Source of the DNA: Nemertoderma westbladi
Lineage: Eukaryota > Xenacoelomorpha > Nemertodermatida > Nemertodermatidae
Length of the DNA stretch: 64,000 nucleotides
Assembly (NCBI GenBank): GCA_032718475.1
Contig: JAUCBJ010000150.1
Coordinates: 1-64,000, forward strand
Direction of reading: 5' to 3'
The position numbers and the translations under genes are program-made. Below are positions 20,976-31,630 of the stretch, piece by piece (the stretch's first letter is position 1; each line of letters opens with the position of its first letter). Below the pieces are notes generated by a model. The model saw only the letters and a list, made by a program, of their open reading frames with translations, ran no database searches and was not told where the DNA came from.

Positions 20976-21845
20976 ATGTTCGGTGCTCATTATCTGTCTT
21001 CCCTTCATGCCCTTGTATTTCTACTTTACATATCAACAGTTTCGCGATACGTTTTGTGCGAATCAGATACCGGTACTTGTAATGTAACAAACTCGGGTAA
21101 GAAGAAGGAGGACGAACTATTAACCCGCATACAGCCGTTGTTCAGCGTATACGAAGCCACAGACGAGACTAATAAACACAAATACCGCCTCAATCTCTGC
21201 GCAAAACCGGCCGCAGAACAGCAAGCCATGGAGCAGACAGACGCCACAGCAACCTCCTGGGACTCTCCTAAACCTGTACTGATCGGCTCTCTAGATGGCG
21301 TCACAGTTAAGAGCGGCCCGGACTGGATGATGTTGGAGTTCGGAAACGGAGCGGCGTACGGTTCGCATTGCGGATCGGAAGCTCGTCGGGCGCTGCTCAT
21401 GTTGTTGTGCGAACCGGATATGACGTCACCGGTACTACGGATTCTAGAAGAGGAGAACGGAAAGGGGAGCGGTTGCTATTACATGTTCCAGATGAGTAGC
21501 GCGTTAGTTTGCGATCACGGGGCACCCAGTGGGTTGAGCGCTGGCTCTATACTGGTTATCATTCTCTTTGTGTTCGTTACTTTGTACCTGATCGTGGGTT
21601 TCACCTACCAGCGTTTCGTTATGGCGGCCAAGGGGGTGGAACAGGTTCCCAACTACGCGTTCTGGCGGGAGTTCGGCAACCTGGTCGCGGACGGTTGCGA
21701 CTTCGTGTTCCGTTCCGAACCCCGCGAGCCTTCGCGTCCCTACACGGGTCTACCCGGGGCCGAATCCCCCCGGGCCTCGGGGGCCATCGGCTCCAACTCC
21801 GGACTCATGGTCGACAGGGATGACGACAACCTACTTCCTGTCTAA
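20976..21845 (+). CDS. M6PR: Cation-dependent mannose 6-phosphate receptor, intronless
   Basis: This type I membrane receptor carries lysosomal hydrolases from the trans-Golgi to endosomes. The 289 residues comprise a signal peptide (1-28, LHALVFLLYISTV), a cysteine-paired luminal P-type lectin domain (about 33-185), one membrane span (SILVIILFVFVTLYLIVGF, about 190-208) and a cytoplasmic tail. The juxtamembrane and tail blocks (YQRFVMAAKGVEQVPNYAFW, GNLVADGCDFVFRS) and the terminal acidic dileucine DRDDDNLLPV closely match the family's sorting signals. In the binding site H131 and the RR pair (137-138) are kept, but the position of the family's metal-binding Asp (D-N-H) is G129-S130-H131. 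The gene has no introns, unlike the vertebrate gene, and lies in RyR intron 2. An in-frame stop at 20874 supports this start. Confidence 0.93.
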   Translation: MFGAHYLSSLHALVFLLYISTVSRYVLCESDTGTCNVTNSGKKKEDELLTRIQPLFSVYEATDETNKHKYRLNLCAKPAAEQQAMEQTDATATSWDSPKPVLIGSLDGVTVKSGPDWMMLEFGNGAAYGSHCGSEARRALLMLLCEPDMTSPVLRILEEENGKGSGCYYMFQMSSALVCDHGAPSGLSAGSILVIILFVFVTLYLIVGFTYQRFVMAAKGVEQVPNYAFWREFGNLVADGCDFVFRSEPREPSRPYTGLPGAESPRASGAIGSNSGLMVDRDDDNLLPV

Positions 21846-21875
21846 ATTATTTATTATTAAACATCTTGATTTTCT

Positions 21876-21881
21876 AATAAA
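21876..21881 (+). terminator. Polyadenylation signal of the mannose 6-phosphate receptor gene
   Basis: AATAAA lies 31 nt after the stop codon in an AT-rich stretch. The short 3' UTR is inferred. Confidence 0.5.
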
Positions 21882-22636
21882 TGTGCTATCGTTTGCTATG
21901 TATTTGTTTTACATGTAGTATTTATTTAGTAGATATATGAGACTCAAAGAATAATATCAAAACTTACAATATTGAGTTCAGGAAAACTCGTTATTATCCT
22001 TAAACCGAAACCGCAATAGTTTATACAGTCTAGAGTTAGTAAGTTATATGAGAGGAAATGTTATGTGGAGTTAAAAGCTAATAATAACTGATTGATTCTA
22101 CTATTCATCTAGTCAGTAAACATTATATAGCTGATTTCACGGAATTACATAACAGATGTCACACTGATTCACTCTCTAAAAAACAGTAATTTATAAACAA
22201 AGAGTTCCTATTTAATAAAATATTAGGTATTTTTTAATAAATCAGCTAAAGTTAATAAGTAATATTTTAAATGGTGATTCGGTGGTGACAGTATATTGTT
22301 TATTTGTTGACAGAGCCCGCGCAATAGAGATACTAATGTTTCAATGTTAATGATACTTATTTCTACGAAACGTTTATCTCTAGTTTGCGACTGTGAACAT
22401 TAAAAGTGCAAGTCAAGTGTGTTTTGTGAAATATTTTACGATACTGGAGTTATAGAAATTGTAAAACCTTTATTAATATAGTTTGTCATTGCAAAATGTG
22501 TTTTGTAAAATCATTTGTGTCAAATTGTATCTTTATGTTTCCGTTTTTTATTTTTAAGTCATGAATATTGAAAATATTATCAGAATCAATCTTCACAAAC
22601 TCATACTTAATCACGCTTTACACACAGGGACAGGCC
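21882..22636. other. AT-rich spacer
   Basis: No gene or recognisable element between the mannose 6-phosphate receptor gene and the 36-bp minisatellite. Confidence 0.5.
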
Positions 22637-25168
22637 CACGTACCCCTACCTAGTACCAGTACCCATCCACCCCACGCACCCCTACCTAGTACCAGTACCT
22701 ATCCATCCCACGCACCCCTACCTAGTACCAGTACCCATCCACCCACTCACCCCTACCTAGTACCAGTACCCATCCACCCCACTCACCCCTACCTAGTACC
22801 AGTACCCAGCCACCCCACTCACCCCTACCTAGTACCAGTACCCATCCACCCCACGTACCCCTACCTAGTACCAGTACCCATCCACCCCACACACCCCTAC
22901 CTAGTACCAGTACCCATCCACCCCACGCACCCCTACCTAGTACCAGTACCCATCCACCCCACGTACCCCTACCTAGTACCAGTACCCATCCACCCCACGC
23001 ACCCCTACCTAGTACCAGTACCCATCCACCCCACGCACCCCTACCTAGTACCAGTACCCATCCACCCCACGCACCCCTACCTAGTACCAGTACCCATCCA
23101 CCCCACGCACCCCTACCTAGTACCAGTACCCATCCACCCCACGTACCCCTACCTAGTACCAGTACCCATCCACCCCACGCACCCCTACCTAGTACCAGTA
23201 CCCATCCACCCCACGTACCCCTACCTAGTACCAGTACCCATCCACCCCACGCACCCCTACCTAGTACCAGTACCCATCCACCCCACGTACCCCTACCTAG
23301 TACCAGTACCCATCCACCCCACGCACCCCTACCTAGTACCAGTACCCATCCACCCCACGCACCCCTACCTAGTACCAGTATCCATCCACCCCAGGCACCC
23401 CTACCTAGTACCAGTACCCATCCACCCCACGCACCCCTACCTAGTACCAGTACCCATCCACCCCACGCACCCCTACCTAGTACCAGTACCCATCCACCCC
23501 ACGCACCCCTACCTAGTACCAGTACCCATCCACCCCACGCACCCCTACCTAGTACCAGTACCCATCCACCCCACGCACCCCTACCTAGTACCAGTACCCA
23601 TCCACCCCACGTACCCCTACCTAGTACCAGTACCCATCCACCCCACGCACCCTACCTAGTATCAGTACCTATCCACCCCACGCACCCCTACCTAGTACCA
23701 GTACCCATCCACCCCACGCACCCCTGCCTAGTACCAGTACCCATCCACCCCCACGCACCCTACCTAGTACCAGTACCCATCCACCCCACGCACCCCTACC
23801 TAGTACCAGTACCCATCCACCCCACGCACCCCTACCTAGTACCAGTACCTATCAACCCCACGCACCCCTACCTAGTACCAGTACCCATCCACCCCACGTA
23901 CCCCTACCTAGTACCAGTACCCATCCACCCCACGTACCCCTACCCAGTACCAGTACCCATCCACCCCACGCACCCCTACCTAGTACCAGTACCCATCCAC
24001 CCCACGCACCCCTGCCTAGTACCAGTACCCATCCACCCCACGCTCCCCTACCTAGTACCAGTACCCATCCACCCCTCGCACCCCTACCTAGTACCAGTAC
24101 CCATCCACCCCACGCACCCCTACCTAGTACCAGTACCCATCCACCCCACGCACCCCTACCGTGTACCAGTACCCATCCACCCCACGCACCCCTACCTAGT
24201 ACCAGTACCTATCCACCCCACGCACCCCTACCTAGTACCAGTACCCATCCACCCCACGTACCCATACCTAGTACCAGTACCCATCCACCCCACGCACCCC
24301 TGCCTAGTACCAGTACCTATCCACCCCACGCACCCCTACCTAGTACCAGTACCCATCCACCCCACGCTCCCCTACCTAGTACCAGTACCCATCCACCCCA
24401 CGCACCCCTACCTAGTACCAGTACCTATCCACCCCACGCACCCCTACCTAGTACCAGTACCCATCCACCCCACGTACCCCTACCTAGTACCAGTACCCAT
24501 CCACCCCACGTACCCCTACCTAGTACCAGTACCCATCCACCCCACGCACCCCTGCCTAGTACCAGTACCCATCCACCCCACGCACCCCTACCTAGTACCA
24601 GTACCCATCCACCCCACGCACCCCTACCTAGTACCAGTACCCATCCACCCCACGCTCCCCTACCTAGTACCAGTACCCATCCACCCCACGCACCCCTACC
24701 GTGTACCAGTACCCATCCACCCCACGCACCCCTACCTAGTACCAGTACCCATCCACCCCACGTACCCCTACCTAGTACCAGTACCCATCCACCCCACGCA
24801 CCCCTGCCTAGTACCAGTACCCATCCACCCCACGCACCCCTACCTAGTACCAGTACCCATCCACCCCACGCACCCCTACCTAGTACCAGTACCCATCCAC
24901 CCCACGCTCCCCTACCTAGTACCAGTACCCATCCACCCCACGCACCCCTACCGTGTACCAGTACCCATCCACCCCACGCACCCCTACCTAGTACCAGTAC
25001 CCATCCACCCCACGCTCCCCTACCTAGTACCAGTACCCATCCACCCCACGCACCCCTACCTAGTACCAGTACCCATCCACCCCACGCACTCCTACCTAGT
25101 ACCAGTACCCATCCACCCCACGCACCCCTACCTAGTACCAGTAGCTATCCACCCCACTCACCACTACC
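22637..25168. repeat. 36-bp minisatellite, about 70 units
   Basis: The unit is ACCCCTACCTAGTACCAGTA followed by CCCATCCACCCCACGC, 36 bp. Variants at the unit junction (CGCAC, CGTAC, CGCTC) and a CCGTGTACC variant at 24161, 24701 and 24953 (spacings of 15 and 7 units) show higher-order duplication. The unit is a multiple of three, so a repeated 12-residue frame (PYLVPVPIHPTH) stays open for 363 codons (22568-23659) until single-base deletions break it at about 23648. It has no start context or homology, so I do not call it a gene. Confidence 0.95.
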
Positions 25169-25889
25169 CGAAACAGGTATTTATTCATTGGCTCAATTAA
25201 TTTATCGCTCGTCAATTCTGTTAGTCGGGGAATAAACTTGCGGCCGTTTACATAAGTTGACCCCACAGACTACAATAATTAGTGGCTCCTATATTCTGGA
25301 ACCTGTCGGTTCCGGTATATCAGCCTTAGCCTCTTCGAGATCCCCCGGGAATCACTACTGGCGGCTCCTCCCTCGAGTTTCTCCTGCTATGAGAGTTGAC
25401 TGTATCTACTTGTTTTATCCTACCCAATGATTATTGGTTTACGATACAGTGCTGCTAACAGATAGAGCAACGAACCGAGAAGTCGTGTCGTTATTCTAAA
25501 TTAATTTGGTCTTTGACTTTTTAATTCTACTTTTCGCCAAGTATTACTTGTCCTTCGAGTTTGTTTAATGAATTATTGTGATGATCAAAAAATGTCATTA
25601 AAACTATTTCAGATTATTTTTTGCAGCTTCTGTGTAAAAGTGCTTGTTGTATCGTTTATTATATTATTTTTAAATTGAATATTAAATATCACAAGATAAA
25701 GTTTAAACGATCAGGTTTTGGGTTTTGCAAATATATTTTTAAGGTTTGTTTTGTTTTTGTTTGTCACACGTATTAATGAAGCCCGCATGGGAGTCAAATT
25801 CTGGTATAAATTGTTTCGTAAATGTGGGTAATATGGAGACAAGAAGGGCTGGGCTGTTAACTCAAATCATACCTCCGGGCGGATTACTT
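25169..25889. other. Spacer after the minisatellite
   Basis: No gene recognised. AT-rich sequence follows a short GC-richer stretch at 25230-25400. Confidence 0.45.
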
Positions 25890-27070
25890 GGATCGGCATG
25901 CTGCATTGCAGCTGCATTTTTAAGAATGCTGTGCCAGCTTATCGACAAAATTGCACCGCCACAACTCCCTATCACCCATGACATTTGCTAGATCATCCGC
26001 ATCTTCAAGACCAGTGTCCTTTAAGATGCGTCTCAAGAAAGTCATGGGCTGTCCACCATGCTTATTCACTCCATGGGGCTGCCAAAGTACAAGATTATGC
26101 ACTGGCTGGTCCTCACGGCGTCCTCAGCAGTTAGAGCCCAGCATGGACTCCCATAGAGGAGTGCTGGAACTACTGCTGCTCTAAATAATCGGACCTTAAG
26201 TTTCCGATTAATTCTCGGTGACTTCCAAATCCTGGAAAGCCTATTCAAGGCTGCCCATGCCTTTCCCTTACGTATTCGAAGGTCCTCACCTGACTTCCGG
26301 ATCCATGATCCCAGGTAACAGAAGTCGTCCACATTCTCAAGCATACCATCCTTTGAGCTTATGCTCATCCGATCAGAGACTTGCTGAGAACTTTCAAAGT
26401 TAACTGTCAAAATTTTGGTCTTTCTGGAGTTAATAAAAAGACCAACACTCGAAATAGCATGTTCTAATGAGCTGAGGAGCCGTTGGGCTCCCTCTAGTGA
26501 TTCTGAGAGTACTCCTAAGTCATCAGCAAAGTCTAGATCACTTAGGTACTTGGCAGGATTTCCTCGACTTCTGGAGCCAGTAGGTGGAGTTATCATCACC
26601 CCATCATCATCATGATGATCTAAGGACATCCGTAGAACATAGTCAACCACAATAATGAACAAGAATGGTGCAAGTGTGTCTCCCTGGAGGACGCCCCATA
26701 ACACTTCAAATGGTTCTGTGTCACCATCAACAGTAGACACAAATGTTGTCGAACCATCGTATACTGATCTGATTGCTGTAATAATTTCATCGGGAATCCC
26801 ATATAATGAAAGTATGCTGAACATACGTGAGCGAAAGACTGAATCAAAGGCCTTGAAGAAGTCAACAAAGATAACAGCCAGATGCCTGTCTTTCTTTTTT
26901 GATAACTCTTCGATTATCCTTCTAAGTGCCAAAATGGGCTCCATGGTCCCACGACCTTTACGGAACCCATTCTGATTTCCACGGAGCAGTCTCTCAATGG
27001 GATCCCTGATGCGATTTAATATAATTATATTGTATAGCTTCGCAGCAATCGATATCCAGGCGGATAAGTT
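25890..27070 (-). mobile_element. RTE-type LINE, reverse transcriptase part, internally deleted
   Basis: The minus strand encodes much of the RTE reverse transcriptase: GNQNGFRKGRGTMEPILALR, FVDFFKAFDSVF, GVLQGDTLAPFLFIIVVD, the catalytic DLDFADDLGVL, FINSRKTKIL and the C-terminal block shared with 10400-11128. About 170 bp between CCTCACGGCG and TCCTCAGCAG (26110-26125) is missing relative to 10640-10812. The 5' end is truncated near 27070. The 3' end (25893) lacks the trinucleotide tail. Confidence 0.88.
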
Positions 27071-28439
27071 ATGTTAATTACTGTATCAATAATTGTGGGA
27101 AAGGAACAGGATGCAGTGGCGGGCCTTTCTAACCTACAAAATACATTGGAGTATTACACAGGTAAAATTTTTCAATTTTGCGCCCAGAACTATTATTTGC
27201 GTTGATTTTCGCATGGAGAGGGATTTATCTTTGTATCTGTGAAGATAACCCACACCCACATTTTCCATACATTACGCTCTCTAGCGGCAGACTCGCGTAC
27301 TACACATGGATCAGCGTACATAGAAAGACACATCCTAAAGTCTAGTGTGGCGAGCCACGAAGTTGGCGGAGTCTTAGCGAACTGACAATTAGGGGGTGAG
27401 TCAATGTTTTAAAAAATTGTCGTTTTACGATTTGATTTGCTAATAACTTAGATCAGTTCAGGATTTAGAGCAGTTCAACTCAAAATTTGTAGGCATTAAT
27501 ACGACTAAAATACGATGTTTTTGAGAGACTTTCACACACCGTCAGTTCACCCATTTATTTGCTTTTAATCCGTTCCAGCTGAAACTTGGCAACATGTACT
27601 GGATCAACCGTGTTTTTAAACGGAGGCTAATCCATCTGGCTGCTATTCCTCAGTCTTCCACTAGAGGGCCATAAAGAGAAAATATTCTCCCATGTATGAC
27701 AAATGTCAAACGTGTCAGAAAATGACACTATATTACGGGTCATGGTGTATATCCCTAGAGGGCGTATTTCTGAAAGTGAAAACTGTCTCATTTCGTAATT
27801 TGTTATCCAATCAAGTTGAAACTTGGGAGATATGTACTATGTACACTACGTAGTAAACAAATAAATGAGAGGTTTTCAAGACATTACTCCATTCAACGTT
27901 AGACTGAAGAACTGCATGGTCCACTCCGTTCAAATTATTTTCTAAACTATTGACATCATACATCGCTACATGTTTACCAAGTTTGGTTACAATTCTTCGA
28001 TGAGTTTTTGATTGACAGAGTTATTAACCTTTAGGGCTCATTCCATGAAAAGGTCAACCTCCCCACTAATTTCGAAAAATGATATGTAGCTTTGAATTTA
28101 TACTTATTTTAGGACAAAATTTATCGTACATCATGAATTCAGTGCTAAAAAATGTATCAACACAGGTGGTTTCTCAAAAATAGTCGAATTACAAATTATG
28201 CACCTGCTCTGCACAAAATGTGAATAAAAGTGTGCAAAAGTTTCGTTTCCTGTAGGCACTTCCTAGGACCAATAAATTAACATTTCTGAGCATGTACCAA
28301 ATCAAAAACAAACCCATTTTCGAATTTTTTTGGTTTCGTTTAATTTCACCAGTGTTTCATTCCTCTGTAATGAAATCGATAAAGTTAATCATGTGATGTC
28401 CCATACTTTACTTAAAATAGTGACATTTTTAGTTTATTC
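27071..28439. other. Repeat-like noncoding DNA
   Basis: No gene. 27720-27760 carries an end of the palindromic family (ACACTATATTACGGGTCATG, then GTGTAT). 28030-28440 contains TCCCATACTTTAC-type motifs shared with 28540-28960 and 36660-37640. Confidence 0.45.
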
Positions 28440-28960
28440 ACAGAGATGTAACTCAGCCTAATCACCCAGTGGAATGCAAAGCACGTTTGTGTTGCGTCAT
28501 CGTATAAAACAATTAGTTTCATCTTCACTCCCTCAGAAATATTATGGCGGCAAATTGAAAATTGTCCCACACTTTACCATTAAAATGGCAATTATAATAG
28601 TGCACTGTATTAATGTAATATGTGAAGTCAGGAGTGTTATAATACTCAAAGGTCATAGTCGGCCGTAAGAATATGAGTCTATATTTGAACTGAGAATCAT
28701 TCCTCAGTCAAGAAATCTTTGGGGTTATGCATGTAAAGTCCCATACTATACCAAAAAATAGTGAAATTTTTAATTTATACACAGAGAAGTAGTCTAACTC
28801 AGCCCAATCACCCAGTGGAATGCAAAGCACGTTTGTGTTGCGTCATCTTAAGAAACAATTAGTTTCATAATCTACTCCCTCAGAAACATCATGAAGGCCA
28901 ATTGAAAATTGTCCAATACTTTACCATTATAATGGCGATTACAATAGTGCACTGTATTAA
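28440..28960. repeat. Satellite-like repeat (about 345-bp period) interrupted by a LINE
   Basis: AATCACCCAGTGGAATGCAA and AGCACGTTTGTGTTGCGTCA occur at about 28460 and again at about 28808, with their flanks. The second copy stops near 28960 where LINE A begins. Its continuation (AGGAGTGTTATAATG, AGAATCATTCCTCAGT) resumes at about 36530 after the LINE. Confidence 0.65.
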
Positions 28961-31325
28961 TTGATGAAGCAACACGATACTGTGAACTACATGGGTTGTC
29001 TGGTTTCATGGTCGCGGGTGACTGGAATGCCAGACACCAACGATGGGGAGACTCAATTGACAATTTAAATGGACGAATCATTAACAGTTATGCAATTAAC
29101 AATAATTTTGCGATTTTGAGCGCTAAACAAAATACCTTTATTTGCACAACAGGGGGAAGTGCGATTGACTTCATTATCTGCAGTAAAAGTGTTGAGAATA
29201 ACTTGGTTGACATGTTAGTTGATACCTCAGAACTATTCTCTGGTGCACCACTAAGGGGGCACTATCCCGTAATTGCATCCTTTAAAAACCTTAAACCTAA
29301 CAAGATAAACGTTCAGAGGTCAACAAAAGAGGTTTTCGATCTGAAGGCGGCAGATTGGAGTTTATGGTCTCATACACTGGAAAACATTATGAAGGAAAGT
29401 GCTGATATATGGACAGATGTCGATTGCCCGATCGAGCTATGGAATATGTTTCATCGCTTTATAACTGACTGCAACAATAAATCGCTGCCAAAAAAGCTTA
29501 TATCTAAGCACTGTAAACCGTACTGGAATACAACCCTGAGCGAAATGTCTATAAAACTACGGGATGCACATATAAATCTCAGATTAAGGTGCGATCCACA
29601 CAACCGTGAAACATATCTAAATATTAAAGATCTATTTTCCAATGAGATAATTAAAGCTCAACACCAGTGGGTACAAAAACAAATTGACGACCTAAACAAA
29701 AGAAATACAAATACATTCTGGAAAACATATAAAAGAAATTTCAATAAAACCGGTGACAAAAGTGTCCAATCACTACTCATAGATAACCAGTTTTATCATA
29801 CAGACAATGAGAAAGCTGACATTTTGTTCCAAACATTCTTCACAGGAAAACATCTAGAAGCAGAAACCTTTGATGAGCAATTTAAAGACCATGTGACTTC
29901 ATTTATTGCAGAACATAAAGACGAATTTTATGGCTCAACTCCAAATCCTGATATTCTTGCAAATGACATTAGCAGTAAACCCATCACAATGGGTGAACTG
30001 AATGAAGCTATAAAGAAAGTTAAATGTATAGGTAAATCGCCGGACTCAGATGGTTTTCATCCATTATTTATTAAAGGAATAGGTTTCTGGGCAAAATCGT
30101 TTATTTTAATGCTTTTTAATACCATCTTGGAAAAAAATATATGGCCTTGGCCTTTAAGTGATATAATATTCTTACGGAAACCGGATAAAATGACATAAAA
30201 TTCCTGGTGCTTACAGACCTATTTCGATAACATCATATTTCAGCAAGCTCTTTGAGCGTGTACTAGATGCAAGGCTTGAAGTTATACTAGAAAAATTCAA
30301 AGACAAAACACAATTTTGTGGCAGAAATTCTAGCACAGTGGATTATTTATATCACCTAATTGGCAATATCCAGGCTGACCTTTCGAATAATTGTGCTGGA
30401 ATAGGCATAACAATTGATCTAGAAAAGGCCTTCGACAGTATATGGATAGATGGTCTATTATATAAACTCTATCATGCTGGTGTTAAGGGAAACATATTGA
30501 GAATTATTGTTTCAATGCTAAAACAAAGAGATATTCGAATTAATGTTAACGACTATTCAAGCCATATATATCACTGTAACATGACAATTAGTCTCCCGCA
30601 GGGGCGTGTTCTATCAATGAGACTCTTCATTTTCTATATTATAAACCTATTGGCGGATTTCAAATACGCTGATGACGGCACATCTTATGTAACATGTCCC
30701 GCTCTGGAATGTAAATATGATGCAGTCACAGAAGGCTTAGAAAGCATGCAACTTCGTTGTGACACAATATCGGACTGGTGCAACAAATGGCGGCTACGTG
30801 TCAATGCAGATAAAACATATGTTATTGTTTTTGGTGCAAGTGAGATCGATACATCCACCTTACCACCTCTGAGTCTACGAGGATCAGTTTGTAAATATGC
30901 AGAGAGCACGAAAATTCTTGGGGTAACCGTTGATAGAAATCTGACTTTTAATAAACATATGAAGATTAATATCACCAAATTTTGGTCAATCTGGAACCAA
31001 TTAAATCGATTTATTGGTGTGAACAACGGTCTGCACCTAAACTCGATAATGAAAATTGTTAACTCCATTATAATACCAAAGATAATGTATGCTTCCCCCG
31101 TATGGTCCAGGTTTGTAGCACCAAAACTTCTTGACGAACTGTGGGCTACGATGCTAAGGGCTGCTACCGGCAACTTATTTAATCCTGATCAAAGTAGTAT
31201 GCAAGTGGTTTGCGGTTTACAGCCTCCTGATCTCTGGCACAAAATGGTCGCGGTAAAGTACATCTTGAAACTTATCTCAAAAACTGATCACACAACTGGT
31301 ATCTATTGGTTAACTGGGTCATTCA
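28961..31325 (+). mobile_element. LINE A, left part (endonuclease and reverse transcriptase, decayed)
   Basis: 28996-30198 encodes the end of an APE-type endonuclease (VAGDWNARHQRWGDS, GGSAIDFIIC) and the region before the reverse transcriptase (KSPDSDGFHPLFIK). After a frameshift at about 30195 the RT continues (AYRPISITSYFSKLFERV, ITIDLEKAFDSIW, a degraded SLPQGRVLS block, FKYADDGTSYV). The YADD-type catalytic motif is kept. The ORF is interrupted at 31326 by LINE B and continues at 35776. The 5' end of the endonuclease is missing. The clade is uncertain (Jockey/I group likely). Confidence 0.85.
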
Positions 31326-31630
31326 ATAACAAACATATAGTTAGTTAGTTTATTATTGACCAATAAATCGGTCCAAGTGGGACGGAATACATATATATAT
31401 CTGAATACACTCAAGCACTTATTATAATAACCAGTAAAATACGCGGCCGCGGTACTCTCAAATCCTAAATTAAAAGTTACTTAAGTATACATAAACCAGC
31501 ATAGCAATTGCCATATTCAAATAATTTAATATATGCTGATATTACCCAAACGTTACGTACAAATAACTTACTAATAAATATTAAATAAATATAAATACAT
31601 AATAGAGTTAAACCAATTTAATTAATAATT

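Noticed and set aside
22568-23659. 363-codon proline-rich ORF
   Set aside because: It is the open frame of a 36-bp minisatellite; the frame is broken by indels later in the array and no start context or homology supports a gene.
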